Assembly: GCA_022605955.1 (NCBI GenBank)
Contig: JAKCOZ010000003.1
Span: forward strand, 59,272,179 to 59,336,178
DNA length: 64,000 bases
Reading direction: 5' to 3'
From: Rallus limicola
Taxonomy: Eukaryota; Chordata; Aves; Gruiformes; Rallidae
Shown here: one piece after another, positions 11,802 through 25,400 of the stretch
Layout: each line of letters opens with the position of its first letter
Position numbering within the stretch: position 1 is the first letter of the stretch
Made by a program: the position numbers and the translations under genes
Notes under the pieces: generated by a model
The model's database searches: none
What the model saw: only the letters and a program-made list of their open reading frames with translations
Told to the model about the DNA's origin: nothing

Positions 11802-14800
11802 TGCGTACTTCCAGGAACTGGTGTAACTGCAAGCTACACACAGCTTAGGTGTCACAAAAAAACCCTGCCTAAAGCGCTCACAGCACCATCTCCACCCACA
11901 TAGCTCCATGGCAGCGGGTTGCAGGAGAAGAAAATGTTCAACCATGGACAAGGTTGCGCGAACTGAGTTGAGAGCACACAGCATTTGGAAGACCCCATAA
12001 ATCTGCCTTCCCCTTGGCAGCCCATCTCTGTCGAGGCTCCCTTGGGGAGCTGGGTCGTGGGTTTTGCCTGATTTCCCAGTAGTGACCAAAGCTCCAGCAG
12101 AAACAAGGACCATATCCCAGAAGCCTTCAATGAAAATACCTCACTTGTTCCTCTGGGTTTGCAGTGGTCAGCACAGAGGTGGGAAAAGGCTTCAAAGCCA
12201 CTTTTTCCCAGCAGCCACACTGAGCACGACTCAATGGATATTGCCTGAGAAATAGCAGACTATCTATGTCCACTACTGAGGAGTTATTACTGCACACAGG
12301 ATCATTACTAAGTGAAGGAATTGTACATGTTTAATTACAGATACAATACTGCCTGGGCCACAGCAGGCTCTTTTTGTTTGATTTTTTTTTTTTAGTTCTA
12401 ATCAGTATGTTTTGTTGCCTCTTGAAATGATGGCCTGTTGTTTTACATAATAACCTCACTAATAACCCACTTTCCCAATGTCAATATGAATAATGTAGTA
12501 ATAAGAATTTCCTTTCTCACAGAATAGAGTTTTTGCTTGCAGAGATGGTGGGAAGCAGCTTTCACACAGCAGTTATTGCCTTTCAGCTGATATCTCATTA
12601 TCAGAAATAAACTGATCCATGTGCTTCACTTCATCTTAAAGTGCAGATTACCAGATAGAGGCATATCCTGCTGCCAGAGATGGGGGAAAGGGAACTGTGG
12701 CTGTGCTGGAGCTCAGCTAGCAAGGGCTGAGCTAGCAAAGGCTGCAAGAGCAATGCTGGGTGCACAAACATTGCTTTTTTCTCCTCGGTCCAAAACTTCT
12801 GCCTCTAGACAATGATTTTTGGGGGCCAGTTTTCCTTGCTGAAAGCACAGAGGAGAATGAGAATGATGGGCAGCGAAGATTTCTGGATATGGGATTCTAT
12901 TTGAAAGATTGGAAATAAACGAGCAAAATCTAAACTCTATTATTAATTTGGACCATCAAACCACCAGAGCAGTGATGGGTAGGAACCAGGTGGACTGCAT
13001 TAGAAAGCAAGGAAAGGAATCTTTCTTCTGCCAAGAAACATGCTTGTTTCAGCTTTCTCATGAAACGATAGACAGGGCCTTTGAAGCCCAAATCTCTTTG
13101 GTTTTATTCCTTCTCCCTTTGGGACATGGGTGCTGTGGATGTCCATTACTCACACTGGAAACATTTGCCACAGGAAGCTGCTGGAACAGAGATTGGAAAG
13201 CCCTGAAAGCCCTAATGGCAGCTGAAAACATCAGTGCTGTCCCAGCACTTGCTGAATCAAATTATTAAGTGCCAAGATAAATTAATGTCTGTCTCTGAGT
13301 CATTCCCAATTTTACAAAGTTCAGGGTTTTCAAACTCCCTTCTTACCAAGAAAATCCGCTCAACTTGAAAAAGAAACCCCATTTTGGTGGTAGCGGCTTC
13401 CAAAACTTGGAACTGTGTTTTCAGAAGTCTTGCTTCACTCTCCAGTAAATTCCTTTCCATCTCTCCTTGCCCAGTGAAATAACTGGAATATTTGCATTTT
13501 TTTTTAAATCAGGATTTTCAGTAGTCATAAAGCATAGGTTAATGAGCCTCTTGTGCAAGGCTCTTTAGTTAATTAGTATTTATACACTGGAGCAGGGCAC
13601 AAGAGCTAATCTATGAAGTGTTACTCAATGACCCTGAACATCTGGCTTGAGAATCCAAGATTTCACTGGAATTGAGTTAAGATTCCTGCCATTAGAGGTT
13701 CAGAATAAGAGAGACAAATGCAACAAAAGCATGAAACAAGGAGACACAGGTCTGTCTAGCAAGCCCATGGGCTGAGATAGCCAGGAGCCGCCCACCCTCG
13801 ATGGGGGAACACTGAGACCGCAGCAGCTGAGGTCTCTGCTCCTATGCAAATCTTAGCTGGTGGAGAAGGAGAAAAAGGGAAGACCTGCCCTTGGTTGCCT
13901 CCAGCCCCAAGCACTGCCCCTGTGCTGGCACAGACAGGTCCCTGCATGTCCGTGGGGGCTGGCACTGCCTTTCTAGGGGGCTGGCACAGCCCACCACACC
14001 TCTTTGTGAAATTGCCACGACAAGTGGCTGGGTATAGGCCAATGCTGACATCCTTTGTGCTGGTGCGGCCAGCAGACATCCCCCAGCTGAGCTCTGCTCA
14101 CCACTCCCTGCTGCAGCTCTGGCCAGAGCCTCCTCCTGTGATATGACTTGCCCTGCTGTCCCCCACAGAAAGGGTATGAATATAAAACAGGGAGTGCTTT
14201 CTCACCAAAATTGTGCATCCCTTCCAGCATCTAAAAGGGTCTGAATGAGCAGATCACAGATCTCTCTTCTGGGCTCATCCTCCATTTAGACGGGAGAGCC
14301 ACAGCCCCTTTCAAAATCTTTGCTGCTTGAGCCTTATTCTCTTTCCTTGGGGTCACACACAGAGTTTGCTGTGATTTAAAACGGATTAAGACTAGGCTTA
14401 GTTTATTCAGATGGTCTATTCCTCAGCAATACCCAATGAGTGAAGACAGGATGGCTGCCCCTTGCAGTTGCAATCAATGAAGTTGGGGCATTTTAGCAGA
14501 TGTAATTCTTTTCCTTTGTTCAGCAGCACCTGTGGTGTTATTTTTTGCTGCCATAGTATATTGGTATGCTTAGGGCTTTTTACATAATTGAATAACTTAG
14601 CACCCCATTTCACAGGTGGGTCTTGGCTTTCCAGTTGGTCATAACCAGTTTTTTTCCCCGCGTGTCTTTTGGAGTGTGCTATTTTCCCCCCTCAAAATTA
14701 AGCCTGGGTGTCATCTGTGAATCATCAGCTTCAGAGACTACATCCATGATGGGTAAAACCTTCACCACCACCTCAACAGGCCCTTGGTGTTCCCAGTTCC

Positions 14801-16011
14801 CCTACATCCCATCCCTGGACATGCAACATCTGCCTCACGCTCTGAAAACAACCACTGTAGAACACTTCACCACAACCCTTACATCTCATCAGGCTACTGA
14901 ACAGGGAGGAACAAAAGAAAAAAATAAAAAATAAAAAGGGTGTGATAATTTAAGGCCACGGAGCACTCCAGAGGGCACAGAGGAGCCCCAGCCAAGTGCT
15001 AAACAGGGTGCTCAGCCTTGAACAAGTTATGAGCCAGTCTGTGCGTTGCAGGGCCAGGGATCATTCCCTGGGACTGGCACCTACAGTAAAGTTGTTGTAG
15101 CCACATACTGGTGAAAACTTTCTCACAGGTCATGGAGCCACTTGCTCCTAGGAAGGCTGGGTGTGCATGCATTTGTAGACCTGCATTCTGCAGCTGTGCC
15201 TTTCTAGAGGATACTAGTGGGCGGTTAAAAAAATATATAATAAGGATATTATTATACACATATAATTTGATTCTTTTAGTCTGAAATAAGCCCCTGGTAA
15301 ATTTATATTTACTTGGCAGCGAAGATATAAAACTTGGTTTGGCAGTTACATTTAGGAAAACACAGGGAACTCAAGGGAAAAAATATCGCCTGGCTGCATA
15401 TGTTGAACTAATGCTAAGAAATGGGGCTCTGTGAATCTGATTTCATCCCAGTTTTTCAGAGCAACTCACCCAGTCTCTATCCACCATTGGCCAACTGACA
15501 GAAATTCAATATTTTTCTTTTAGTGAATGAGAAGCACAGTCAGAAAGAGCCATTGGGTCAGGATCGTATGCAAAAGCTCCTCTTGTGCTTTTGTTTCCTA
15601 ATTGCTCTTGGAAGGATTTTTTCGTACTGGGCTGACGCAGTTGTGTGTGTGAATTTCCTGGCAAATAAGGAAGGTGACTGTGTCCAAAAGACATTTAAGA
15701 GTGTGAATTCACAGCCTTTCCATGTCTAATCAAGGAGCGTAAACCATTAGCCACATGTTCTCCATTTCCATCACATTTTTTCACACTTAAACAAAAACAT
15801 GCCAAAGAAAAGGTGCTACATTTTTTAATGCCCCCAAATAGGAACCATGGGAGTCTGTTAAATGCTGTGGTCATTTCCAGCATACAAATCAATTTTCCTT
15901 GTGGTGGTGAAGTGGTGAATAATGCCTGGTTTGTTTAAAAGAGCATGACTGATTTTGGATGAAGGATCCTGTCACTTTGGCATTTTTAGTTTTATTTATT
16001 GCACACAACCA
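11802..16011. other. Upstream flank between solo LTR and C1QTNF3 promoter
   Basis: No exon recognised. A GC-richer part lies at about 13740-14170; the rest is AT-rich. The open frames have no family resemblance. Confidence 0.5.
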
Positions 16012-16017
16012 TATAAA
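16012..16017 (+). promoter_or_regulatory. C1QTNF3: TATA box, candidate C1QTNF3 promoter
   Basis: TATAAA in the context CCATATAAAACC, 131 bases before the start codon. A start site about 30 bases downstream, near 16042, would give a leader of about 105 bases without any ATG. The start site is inferred from spacing, not observed. Confidence 0.5.
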
Positions 16018-16147
16018 ACCTGGTACTGGTCTCAGTGCCAGGCTTACTAGTGGAAAAGCTGAAAGGACCACATAGCTCCTGGTGCAGCATAGAGGTTCTC
16101 CTTCTGCAAGGCATTTGCTGGACTCCTGAAAAATAATTTTGAATAAC

Positions 16148-16435
16148 ATGGCAGAGAAGGATTTCATCATTTGGCATCTACTGGCTTTATTTTTTCTTCC
16201 ATTTTGCCTGTGTCAAGAAGAATACATGGAGGTGAGCAGAAGATCTTATAAACCAGTGGCCAAAGTATTGCAAAGTCACCACCAGACTGGCCATAAAGGT
16301 TCCAGAAGCAGGGAAATATTGAAACAGCGGAGTCAACTTATAGAGTGGACTGTTGATAATAGCACTTCTACAGACCACAAAGTCCTGAGACCAGAGGTAG
16401 ATGATGTAGAACTGACTACCTCAGATAGAGTCCAG
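16148..16435 (+). CDS. C1QTNF3: C1QTNF3 coding exon 1, two donors
   Basis: Encodes the signal peptide and CQEEYME. The first donor after 16231 reads GAG|GTGAGC and gives the short form. Reading through to the second donor after 16435 (CAG|GTACTC) adds 68 residues, 29-96, with a basic HKGSRSRE segment and an N-glycosylation sequon NST. Both donors are phase 0, so both forms stay in frame. The human gene has the same long and short forms. Confidence 0.92.
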
Positions 16436-19400
16436 GTACTCTGAATTAATCTTCTAAAGATATCTTTAAAGCTAATGAGATAATTTTTTTCTTTGCTAAG
16501 ATTATTAGTAATATATTTATTAAATATATTTTTATTAAAGCTGTGTATTGGTCTGTATCCTGCTGGGTTGCTTTATAGGGTCTTTTAATGAGCTGGTAGA
16601 ACCAGCAGTGGTTGGGGGCACTGGTTTCAACATAGACAGCAGCCCTTTGTTTTGCTGAAACTGTGATGCTGTGCAATCATATATTGTGATATACAATATC
16701 TTAATTATGCCAAGGTGTTATTATTTAATATATTAAAGTTTTAGATTTTGTTAACTCATTTGGATGCAAAGGAAAATCACAGAATTTATAGAGGTATTTG
16801 GAAAGATTAGATTACCAGATAATAACATTATTTGAAAATTATGAGTATATTAAGTATATTTTGGAGCTTGAGACAAACATAATGAAATTCTGAGTGTTCA
16901 AAAGAATACCTTAAAAAAACCAGATACTAATGTAATGAGCAGATTTAATAACATATACCAACTCATCAGTTTCAGAGGAAAAAAGACTCGGAATGAAACT
17001 AAAATATCTGAATTTTGAACTGGGAATCTTTTTATGCCTACATGGAATTTTAGATATTATAGTCATTAGCTCACAGCAAAGGGAGAATTTGACTATCCAT
17101 AAAATATTTCAGTCCAAATTAAAAAGGAAAAATCCGAAGGGCAGAAGCAGCTTTTTCTAGCACTATGCAAGGCAAAATTCCACTCAAATGAAGCTTTTGT
17201 TGATTGATGTATTTTAGAAACAAGAACAACGTGAGTGTTTTGTTCCTATTGCTGACAGAGATGTTTGAATCCTGTATAGTTCATCTTTTAGAATTTGTTT
17301 TTTAAAACTCTTTCAGATCAAACTATGATATTTTGACTTCCAAAATCAGGGATAAGTAGTAAAGTGTTGAATAATAATCTACTTCATGATAAGCAGAGAA
17401 GAGATTTGATTTTAATCCTTTCCTAGGCCTGAGAATCTGAAATGCATCCAAGAATGGGAATAGGTTTCCAACTTCATTAAATTCCCTGTATTTAAATTTT
17501 ACAGTGCTTTGCATTTGATTTTCCTGGGGCAGGAGTTATGTGCTCCTCCAGTGCAGTCAGGAAAACAGATATTTCACTGTAGGTATGTGAGATTGCACTT
17601 GCAGTGTATAAACAGTGTACAGCATCATATAAACAAGCCGGTGCAACAAGCCAGCTTGTGCCTGTACCTCTCTATTGCAGTCAGAACTGTGCAGCTGCGG
17701 ACTACAGACCGTGTATTGTTGGTACTCAGTAAAACTCTCCTTCAACTCAATATCATTTCAGATATTGCAGGATTTAAAACAAAATTACAGCTTTTTAAGG
17801 GGTCAAACTCTCCCTCACGAAAAGTGTTGATGTGTTTTGGGGTGCATGTGTCTCTCATCAGAGAGCTTAATGTGACAAGTTTGACGTTGCCTGCTGGGGA
17901 AAAAGACTGTGTCATTAAATCTGAGCCTGGCAAGCCTGAGAACAGCTGATGGCACTCACTTACCTGCCAGACCCTCCCCAAGAAGCAATCTTTGCTGGGG
18001 AAATGATGCAATTTTTGGCTTACTGAAATGAAATGGAGCACTAGCAGATGCATGACAGAGATAATTGATCGCAGAGTGGCTGACACAACAGGTATTTTCC
18101 ATCTCCATACTCCAGGGATTTCCAGGGAAAGGAGGAAAAAAGGTGGCACAGACATGTTTTAATTCACATCAGACCTCTCTCTTTCCTTTGAGCTATCTGA
18201 AAGTTGTTTCACTCCAAAGTCTCTATTTTTTTGGTTATCTTAGCTCTGGATGGAAAAGTTCATCCTCTCAGTAAAGAGTTTTACCAGCCCTGTTCCCTGT
18301 TGTGGAACAGAGACGACAGCATTTGTTTCTGCTGCACTGGGTACAGGGCCAGTTTCCACACTAATGGTAACTTGCATAAAATTTAATGTGCATTTCTTCA
18401 GCACAAGGACTTAGTGACTGAGAGGAGCTCTGCCAGACACACTCTTCCTTTTCAGGTTGCTCTTTGAAAACGTTCAGGTACCTTTCAACCTACCGCCGTT
18501 TCAGCCTGAGTTTTGACAATATTGGTTTGGTTAATTCTTTGCTAGAGAAGGGCCATGGAGCACCTCAGCACCCACAGAGACGTGTTATTTTGCATTCAGA
18601 GCAGGAGCCAGGAACAGTGGATGTACATTATTTGTCTCCTGCATTATCTTAGACAATATAACAGAAACACGCAAAATCCATCAGGAAGTGGAAAAGTGCT
18701 GGGTCTCCAATTATGATTTGTTCACAGCTTTAAGTTAAGGCAATTTTATACACCATCTGTTGCCTAGAACTGCCTCCTACATACTAAATAATATCAAATT
18801 CAGCTAACAGCCTCAGAAATATTACCAGGTTTCTATCTGTATTAGGATATCAGTGTGGCAGATGCATTTCACAAGCTCCTAAATCATGTTTAGCAAACAA
18901 CGCCAAAGATTCATTGTGTGATAAAATTTATGTGCAAATATCTGCATAGGACATCGTTGGCAAGTAGGTTGTAATTAATCTCTTCATCCCATTTGAGTGT
19001 AGTTTTACTTTAGGAATGGGTTTTTCCTTTAAATGTACTCCTCAAAGTTCTCTGCTTTTAGAGAATAAAAGAATATCCTGAATATTCATTGTTCCTGGCA
19101 GCTGCTGTGAACATTTTTTTCCTCCTAGTCAAAGGGTCAGTAAAGACAATAAGTCAGTACTTCTTTATGACTTACATAAGCAGTTATTTTGAAGTAGGCA
19201 GAACTGTTCTCATACAACCAGGCTGGCAGAATTTGCCTCATTTCACATGTAATAACCCACTGAGCTTTTCAAGAGGTAATGACAAATAGCATTTTGTTAT
19301 CAACAGCACTAGTATCTCTTTTATGATAACACAGCTGCTTAGCTAATAACATCATTCAAAAAATGAATTGCACCTGCACAGAGAGAGCCTCACATGCAGC

Positions 19401-22400
19401 CCCGTTTGCTGGATTCATTCCTTCCCTTACCTACAATCCACAGTTCTAGGTCTTTGGATATTTCTAAGCCGATGTGACTGACTTGCTCTTGGCAGGCATG
19501 TATGTAGTTTGCCTTCCCATTTAACATGAATGTGAAGAGCTACCAAAAAAGAGATTTTAATCGTGGTGCCACACCCAACATTAGTATTTCAGATGGTGAA
19601 AAATGCTTGTGCAATTCTAGTCCTCTTGTGCTTGGCTTCCCTTCAAGGACTGAAAATGAGCTGAAAGCAGGGCTACTTCTCTTATATTAGGAAAGCTTTC
19701 AGCAGCTTGTCTAGTGATCATCAGTTACGTTCTTCTTAACAAGTGGGAGAGATAAAGCAGCAAGAAGGAAACAAACAAATTCTATAGACACAGACAGTTC
19801 CATAGTCAGAAGTCATCTTTCTCATAAAGTATTGAACTTATCCAGAACTATGGTTAAAAATATAGTATTGACCAAAATCCCCTAAACATGAAGCCCTCTG
19901 CCCATGGGAAAGTCTTAACATTTACATAACTCTTTGAATAAGAAGCATACTTGTTGAGCTGTCAGGTCAGCCTGCATTCCTATGGTAGCTCCACCGTTGG
20001 TGGTGCTGCACGAGAGGGCATGTGCCTGTTCCATCAGAGGAGTTGCAATGTTTTGGTGGCATGAAAGGGATTCTCTTTGTCTGTAAACATAAACTTTTAA
20101 GCCTCATGAAATTAATGAATACTGAGGTGATCTTGGTATTGTTCAAAACAGGGGCAGGAAGCTTTAGTGTTTCAGATCAAGCCACATGATGACCTTTTGA
20201 GCAGGAATGCAGCACATCCTAATGTTCATTTGGCAGCTCCCAGCCCACCAGAAGCTCATTTGCTGCCATTAAACCAATAGGTCTGACTTAGGCAAGTCAT
20301 CTGAGGATAATAAAGTGGAATCCTTGAGAAAAGTAATGGTCAGATTGGTGTTACTATCCCCCTCTAGAATTTAAGAACTGCAGATTTGTACCTCAAGGTA
20401 ATAGCAAAGAATTGTAGGGAGAAAGAAACAAAGAGGGAGAAATGAGAAGGAGGTAGAGAAGTGAAACCCTGCTCTCCTACTTCATGTGACCCTCTGGAAC
20501 ATTTGTGACCATTAAATCATCAGAAAACCCTGATTACAGAATCCAGCCAGGATTGAATGAGACTCCATTAGTATAAATACAATGATACAGTAAAGAAAAA
20601 CACCCAAACAAATCTATAGAGCTGTATATAGTAAACATTATTTATGTGGATATATTAATTTCAGCATATAAACAGGATTTCATAGTTACACACTCAACAT
20701 CTAGAAAAAATGAAATGCCCCAAGTGTTGTGGTCAGTTCAAATTTTTGTACTATATCTTGGCACTTTTTTTTAGGAATACCCTATACAGACATACTTAAT
20801 GTTTGCTTTGGGTGGTCCATCATATTTTTCCCTAGTTCACTGTTGAAGGTCAAATGAAGTTCCTTGTATCCTAGCACTTGTTGCACATAGGCTTGTTTGT
20901 CAACAAAGGTCAGCTGAAATGTGGGATCAGAGAAAAGCAGGATAGGAACATAATTGAAATATCAATCTAACTTTCATTGCTTTGTATTATTTTCTTTTAA
21001 AAATCCTAATTATTTGACAGGACAAGGTTTGGTTTTGGATTTTCTTAATATTCATATCACTTCTAGAACACTTGAAGAGCTATTCCCTAAAATCTTCCAA
21101 AAATAACATCTTCAGGAACAACCCAAGTATGGGAGATTTCAGCCCAGGTAACAAGTGCTTGGAAAACTTACCAAATACATAAACAGAGAATATATAATGA
21201 AGACCCTGTAACCGACATGCATATGATTGGTGCCCGCCATGAATGAGCTATTTACAGCTTATTTTTGTGCCCTTAGCCCCCACAAACTGGACCACAGAAT
21301 CCAGACTGTAGTTCCTGCTGCCGTGGTGACTTTGGAGTTCGACTCTATCAAGGGCCTCCAGGACCTCCTGGGCCCCCTGGGATGCCAGGTAAAGATGAAG
21401 TTTAATTCATTTCTTGATCTGTTTAATTACAGCCTATAAATAACACTCTATGTTTAAAAAGATCAGAGAATGGTCCAAACATCATTATTGAGGGACAGAT
21501 TCAGGAACAAGTTTTTTCTATAATTTCTGGGAAGACAGACATTTTCAATTAGACCAAGATATTTTCCAGTGAAAGCTATTTATTATTAAAATTCAGCTTT
21601 CGCAAATTCATACTGAAAGCAATCTTATTATATTTTTAGGGCAAATTGGTCTCTCTCCTTAATCAGCATGAAGCTTCCACTAAAGTTTGAATAACTTGTT
21701 CCCTGGAATTGATTGTTGTGATCTCCTCTGAATATCCAGATATGCTATTGTGTACTGTATTCACAAGCTTTTTTTGATTTAGCATACTGCTAGCCAATAT
21801 TTTAGAGAGACACACATGCTTCTATTCTCTCATAGATATTTCTTCTTTTCCTTCTTTCTTCTTCTCTTCCATAATAAAAATAACCTTTTCTTTCATTAAA
21901 AATGCAGACAGAAGAACAGAATACATAAGAAAAGGGTATGCTTTGATTGGATAATTGGTATAAAAAAAGAAGAGCCTAGAGAAAAGAAAAAGATAGTTGA
22001 ACATAGGTGTAATGTTTGTTACGGCAGCTACCTCCAGGGATTTGAAAGTCACCATTCCAAAAGCAGATATATAACACAAATGAACATGTCACAGACTGAC
22101 AGATTTATCTCACCTTCAAAAGCTTATGCTTTCTGCTACCACAATAAAAATGCAATTTCTTTATCTTTCTGTCTCACAAATGTACTGACAGTAACAGACA
22201 TGACAGATAAGCATACACAAAATAAAAATCAATGTAATGACTTTTGGTAGAAACAGTTTACAGTAAGAGTTAAATCTGAGTGTTATGAAGTTAAATCTAA
22301 GTGAATGAACTGCTTCAAGAACTATATTCAGTTGGCAAAATAGTGAAAATAAATTGTTACTTCAATATATTTTGGGTATCACACAAAATAAGGTCATAGC

Positions 22401-25400
22401 CATATTTGATATTGGCCTGATGTGAGCTATTGGTCCATCAATACCTTATAAAAATGCCATTGACCATTACAGAATTAAGGGAAATATAATGGGGAGGCCT
22501 CTTGTGCAGAAATATCAGATTATATTTTAATAAATTGTTTGTTTCTTAGACACAGGACACAGTTTTGTATTAGACTGACACTTTCAAGGCTGCAGTGGAC
22601 ATACTGGGACAAAGCCCAGTTTTTGCTTTGCCTTTTTCTCTTGTGCAGATATATCTCAGTGACACACTTGTGACCACACAATGTTGCCAACCTTCCATAC
22701 CCAGAAATTTCTGTCTGCTTCATGCTGCATTTCATATAAGGTGTCCAAAAGGGAAACAACGACTGAATTTTCTTTGATTGAAACAAATGTCACTTGCAAA
22801 CCTCTGTTCTGAACTGGCAGAGAAGTAGTGTGGCTTGACATGTTTGATTATTCCTGTTATTTTTAAGAGTTTTAGATTTTTCTACCCAAACAAAAATTTG
22901 TTTTTCCTTTCTTCCACCATTTAGCTTCCTTGTTTAAAGTACATCTTTTTCATCAATACAAACATTGTGAAAGGACTTGGGGTGTTGGTTGATAAAAATC
23001 ACAGAATCACAGGGGTTGGAAGGGACCTCAAGAGATCATTGGGTCCAACCCCCCTGCCAAAGCAGCTCCCCAGCTCATATTGCACAGGGAGGCATCCAGA
23101 CAGGTCCTGAATATCTCCAGAGAAGGAGACTCCACCACCTCCCTGGGCAGCCTGTCCCAGGCTCTGTCACCCTCACTGTGTAAAAGTTCTTCCCCATGTT
23201 GGTGCAGAACTTCCTGTGCTCCAACTTGCAGCCATTGCCCCTTGTCCTGTCTCCACAGAGCACTGAAAAGGTGCTGGCTAATTCCCCCTGCATCCCATGA
23301 TTAAGAGATTTATAAACATTAATTAGGTCCCCCCTTAGTCTTCTCAAGACTGAACAGTCCCAGCTCACTCAGCCTAGTCTGGCTCAACATGAGCCAGCAA
23401 TGTGCACTAGCAGCTCAGAAAGCCAACTGTGCCCTGGACTGCATCAAAACCAGCATGAGCAGCAGGTGAAGGGATGGGATTCTGGCCTTCTACTCTGCTC
23501 TGTGAGACCCCACCTGGAGTATGGCATCCAGGTCTGAGGTCTTCAGTAGACGAAAGATGCGGACCTGTTGCAGAGACTCCAGAGGAGGCCACAAAGATCG
23601 GAGGGCTGGAGCACCTCTCCTGTGAAGACAGGCTGAGAGAGTTGGGCTTGTTCAACATGGAGAATAGAAGGCTCCAGGGAGACCTTACAGTGGCCTGCTA
23701 GTACCAGAAGGGGCCTACAGGAAATCTGGGGAGGGGCTGTTACAAGGGCATGGAGTGGCAGGACAAGGGCTTTAAACTAAAGAGTTAGATGTGAGGAAGA
23801 AATTTTTCTCTGTGATGGTGGTAAGACCCTTGCACAGGCTGCCCCCTCCATGGCAGGGTTCAAGGCCAGGCTGGATGGGGCTGGGCTAGTGGAGGGTGTC
23901 CCTGCCCATGGCAGGGGGTTGTGCAACTGGATGGTCTTTGAGGTTCTTGCCAACCCAAACCATTCTAGGATTCCATAATCAGTTAATTATTAGATTTGAT
24001 CTCAGACAACACCATTCTTCTTGTAAATTTGTAACCAGTGTGACTAATCAGAGAACAAGCAGAGTGTCAAAGAATCTAATTTCAGTTCAGGTAGAATTAG
24101 AACGATGATGAGACTAATTAATTATTTGAAAGTAGCAGTCATGCTCTTGCTTCAGGTAGGCATAATAATTGCTCAGTGATCCTAGCCAGCTTCAGAATTT
24201 TGTCAGTTGCATATACATTTGCTCAGTAATTTCCTCAGCAAACATCAGGAAGAAAGTAAGACTGCTGTGGCAGGCATATGTTTTTATAATGGCCCTTTTT
24301 ACAAGAAGCCATCTCAGAAAAGCTTCAGTACACTTTTTTTTTCTTTCTTTAAATCAACCCCTTCAAGCTAACCAGAACCCTGAGAATGCACACTCCCCCA
24401 TTTTTGACACAGATGGGTCATTCAGCTAGTTTAAGGCTACAGCCATTCTTTATTTGCGTAGACTTGTTTTTATGATAGCAAAATGCTATTCAAATTTATC
24501 TGAACCTAACTAACTTAAATTATCAGGAGACAAGTTTTTACACAAAAGGAAAAGCAAAAGTGCTTGTGCAGGCTACCTGGTGTGCGTCAGTAGGCAGTGG
24601 CTTTTGCTTTTCTTGAGCCTCACAGCTGCTGAGGTCTTGTCCTCGCACATCTCCCCAACAATGCAATGACTTGAGACACCAGCAATATATACAGCAACAA
24701 AAAGCAGCATGAAGTTTAATTCTCAAACATCAATCTAGGTCTTTCTGGAAACTTGCTCATCAAAACCTTCACCTTCAGCTTAACCACACAGCTGTTTCTT
24801 ATGCATCGCAGCTCAGTCTGCTTTTTATGGTACTGAAAAGTCCATGGAGGAAAAGGACCCTGTCACACTTACCTGCTAAAATATATTATCTGAAATTAAG
24901 TTAAACTGAAAGCTCTGTTCCCTTCAAGGAAATCATGGAAACAATGGAAATAATGGAGCGACTGGCCAGGAAGGAGCCAAAGGCGAGAAAGGCGACAAAG
25001 GAGATATGGGACCAAGGGGAGAGCGTGGCCATCATGGACCCAAAGGCGAGAAGGGTTACCCTGGGATTCCCCCAGAGCTACAGGTACAAAATCTTTGGCT
25101 TGTGTTGGCTGCAGCAGTTCTCAGGTTGTTTTTCTTCTCTGAAAACCAGCACTTAACTACTGAAAGATTACTTAAGAAGGAAATTGATACAGTGAGAGAT
25201 TTATCTAGTCTTTATCTAGACTGACCACTGTGTTCTGTCTGATCTTCCTGGAAAAGAAAAGCATAAGGGCATAGTCTTTCCTTAGAGTAAGGATCCAGCT
25301 GAGAAACAGGCACAAAGAGACATTTATGGTTCTCTTTTAGGGCAGAAAGCCACTGCCTAGGTCATTAAAGGAGAATAGCAGAGACCAGTTTTTCTATCAA

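Noticed and set aside
17509..17949. 146-codon + strand frame in C1QTNF3 intron 1
   Set aside because: Begins with TTG and has no early ATG; no recognised motif. Could only be an exon if RNA evidence appeared.
22998..23700. Small frames repeated near 22998, 27039 and 61730 as a possible gene family
   Set aside because: The shared peptides (such as [13 protein letters not shown]) are translations of the same CR1 3' end.
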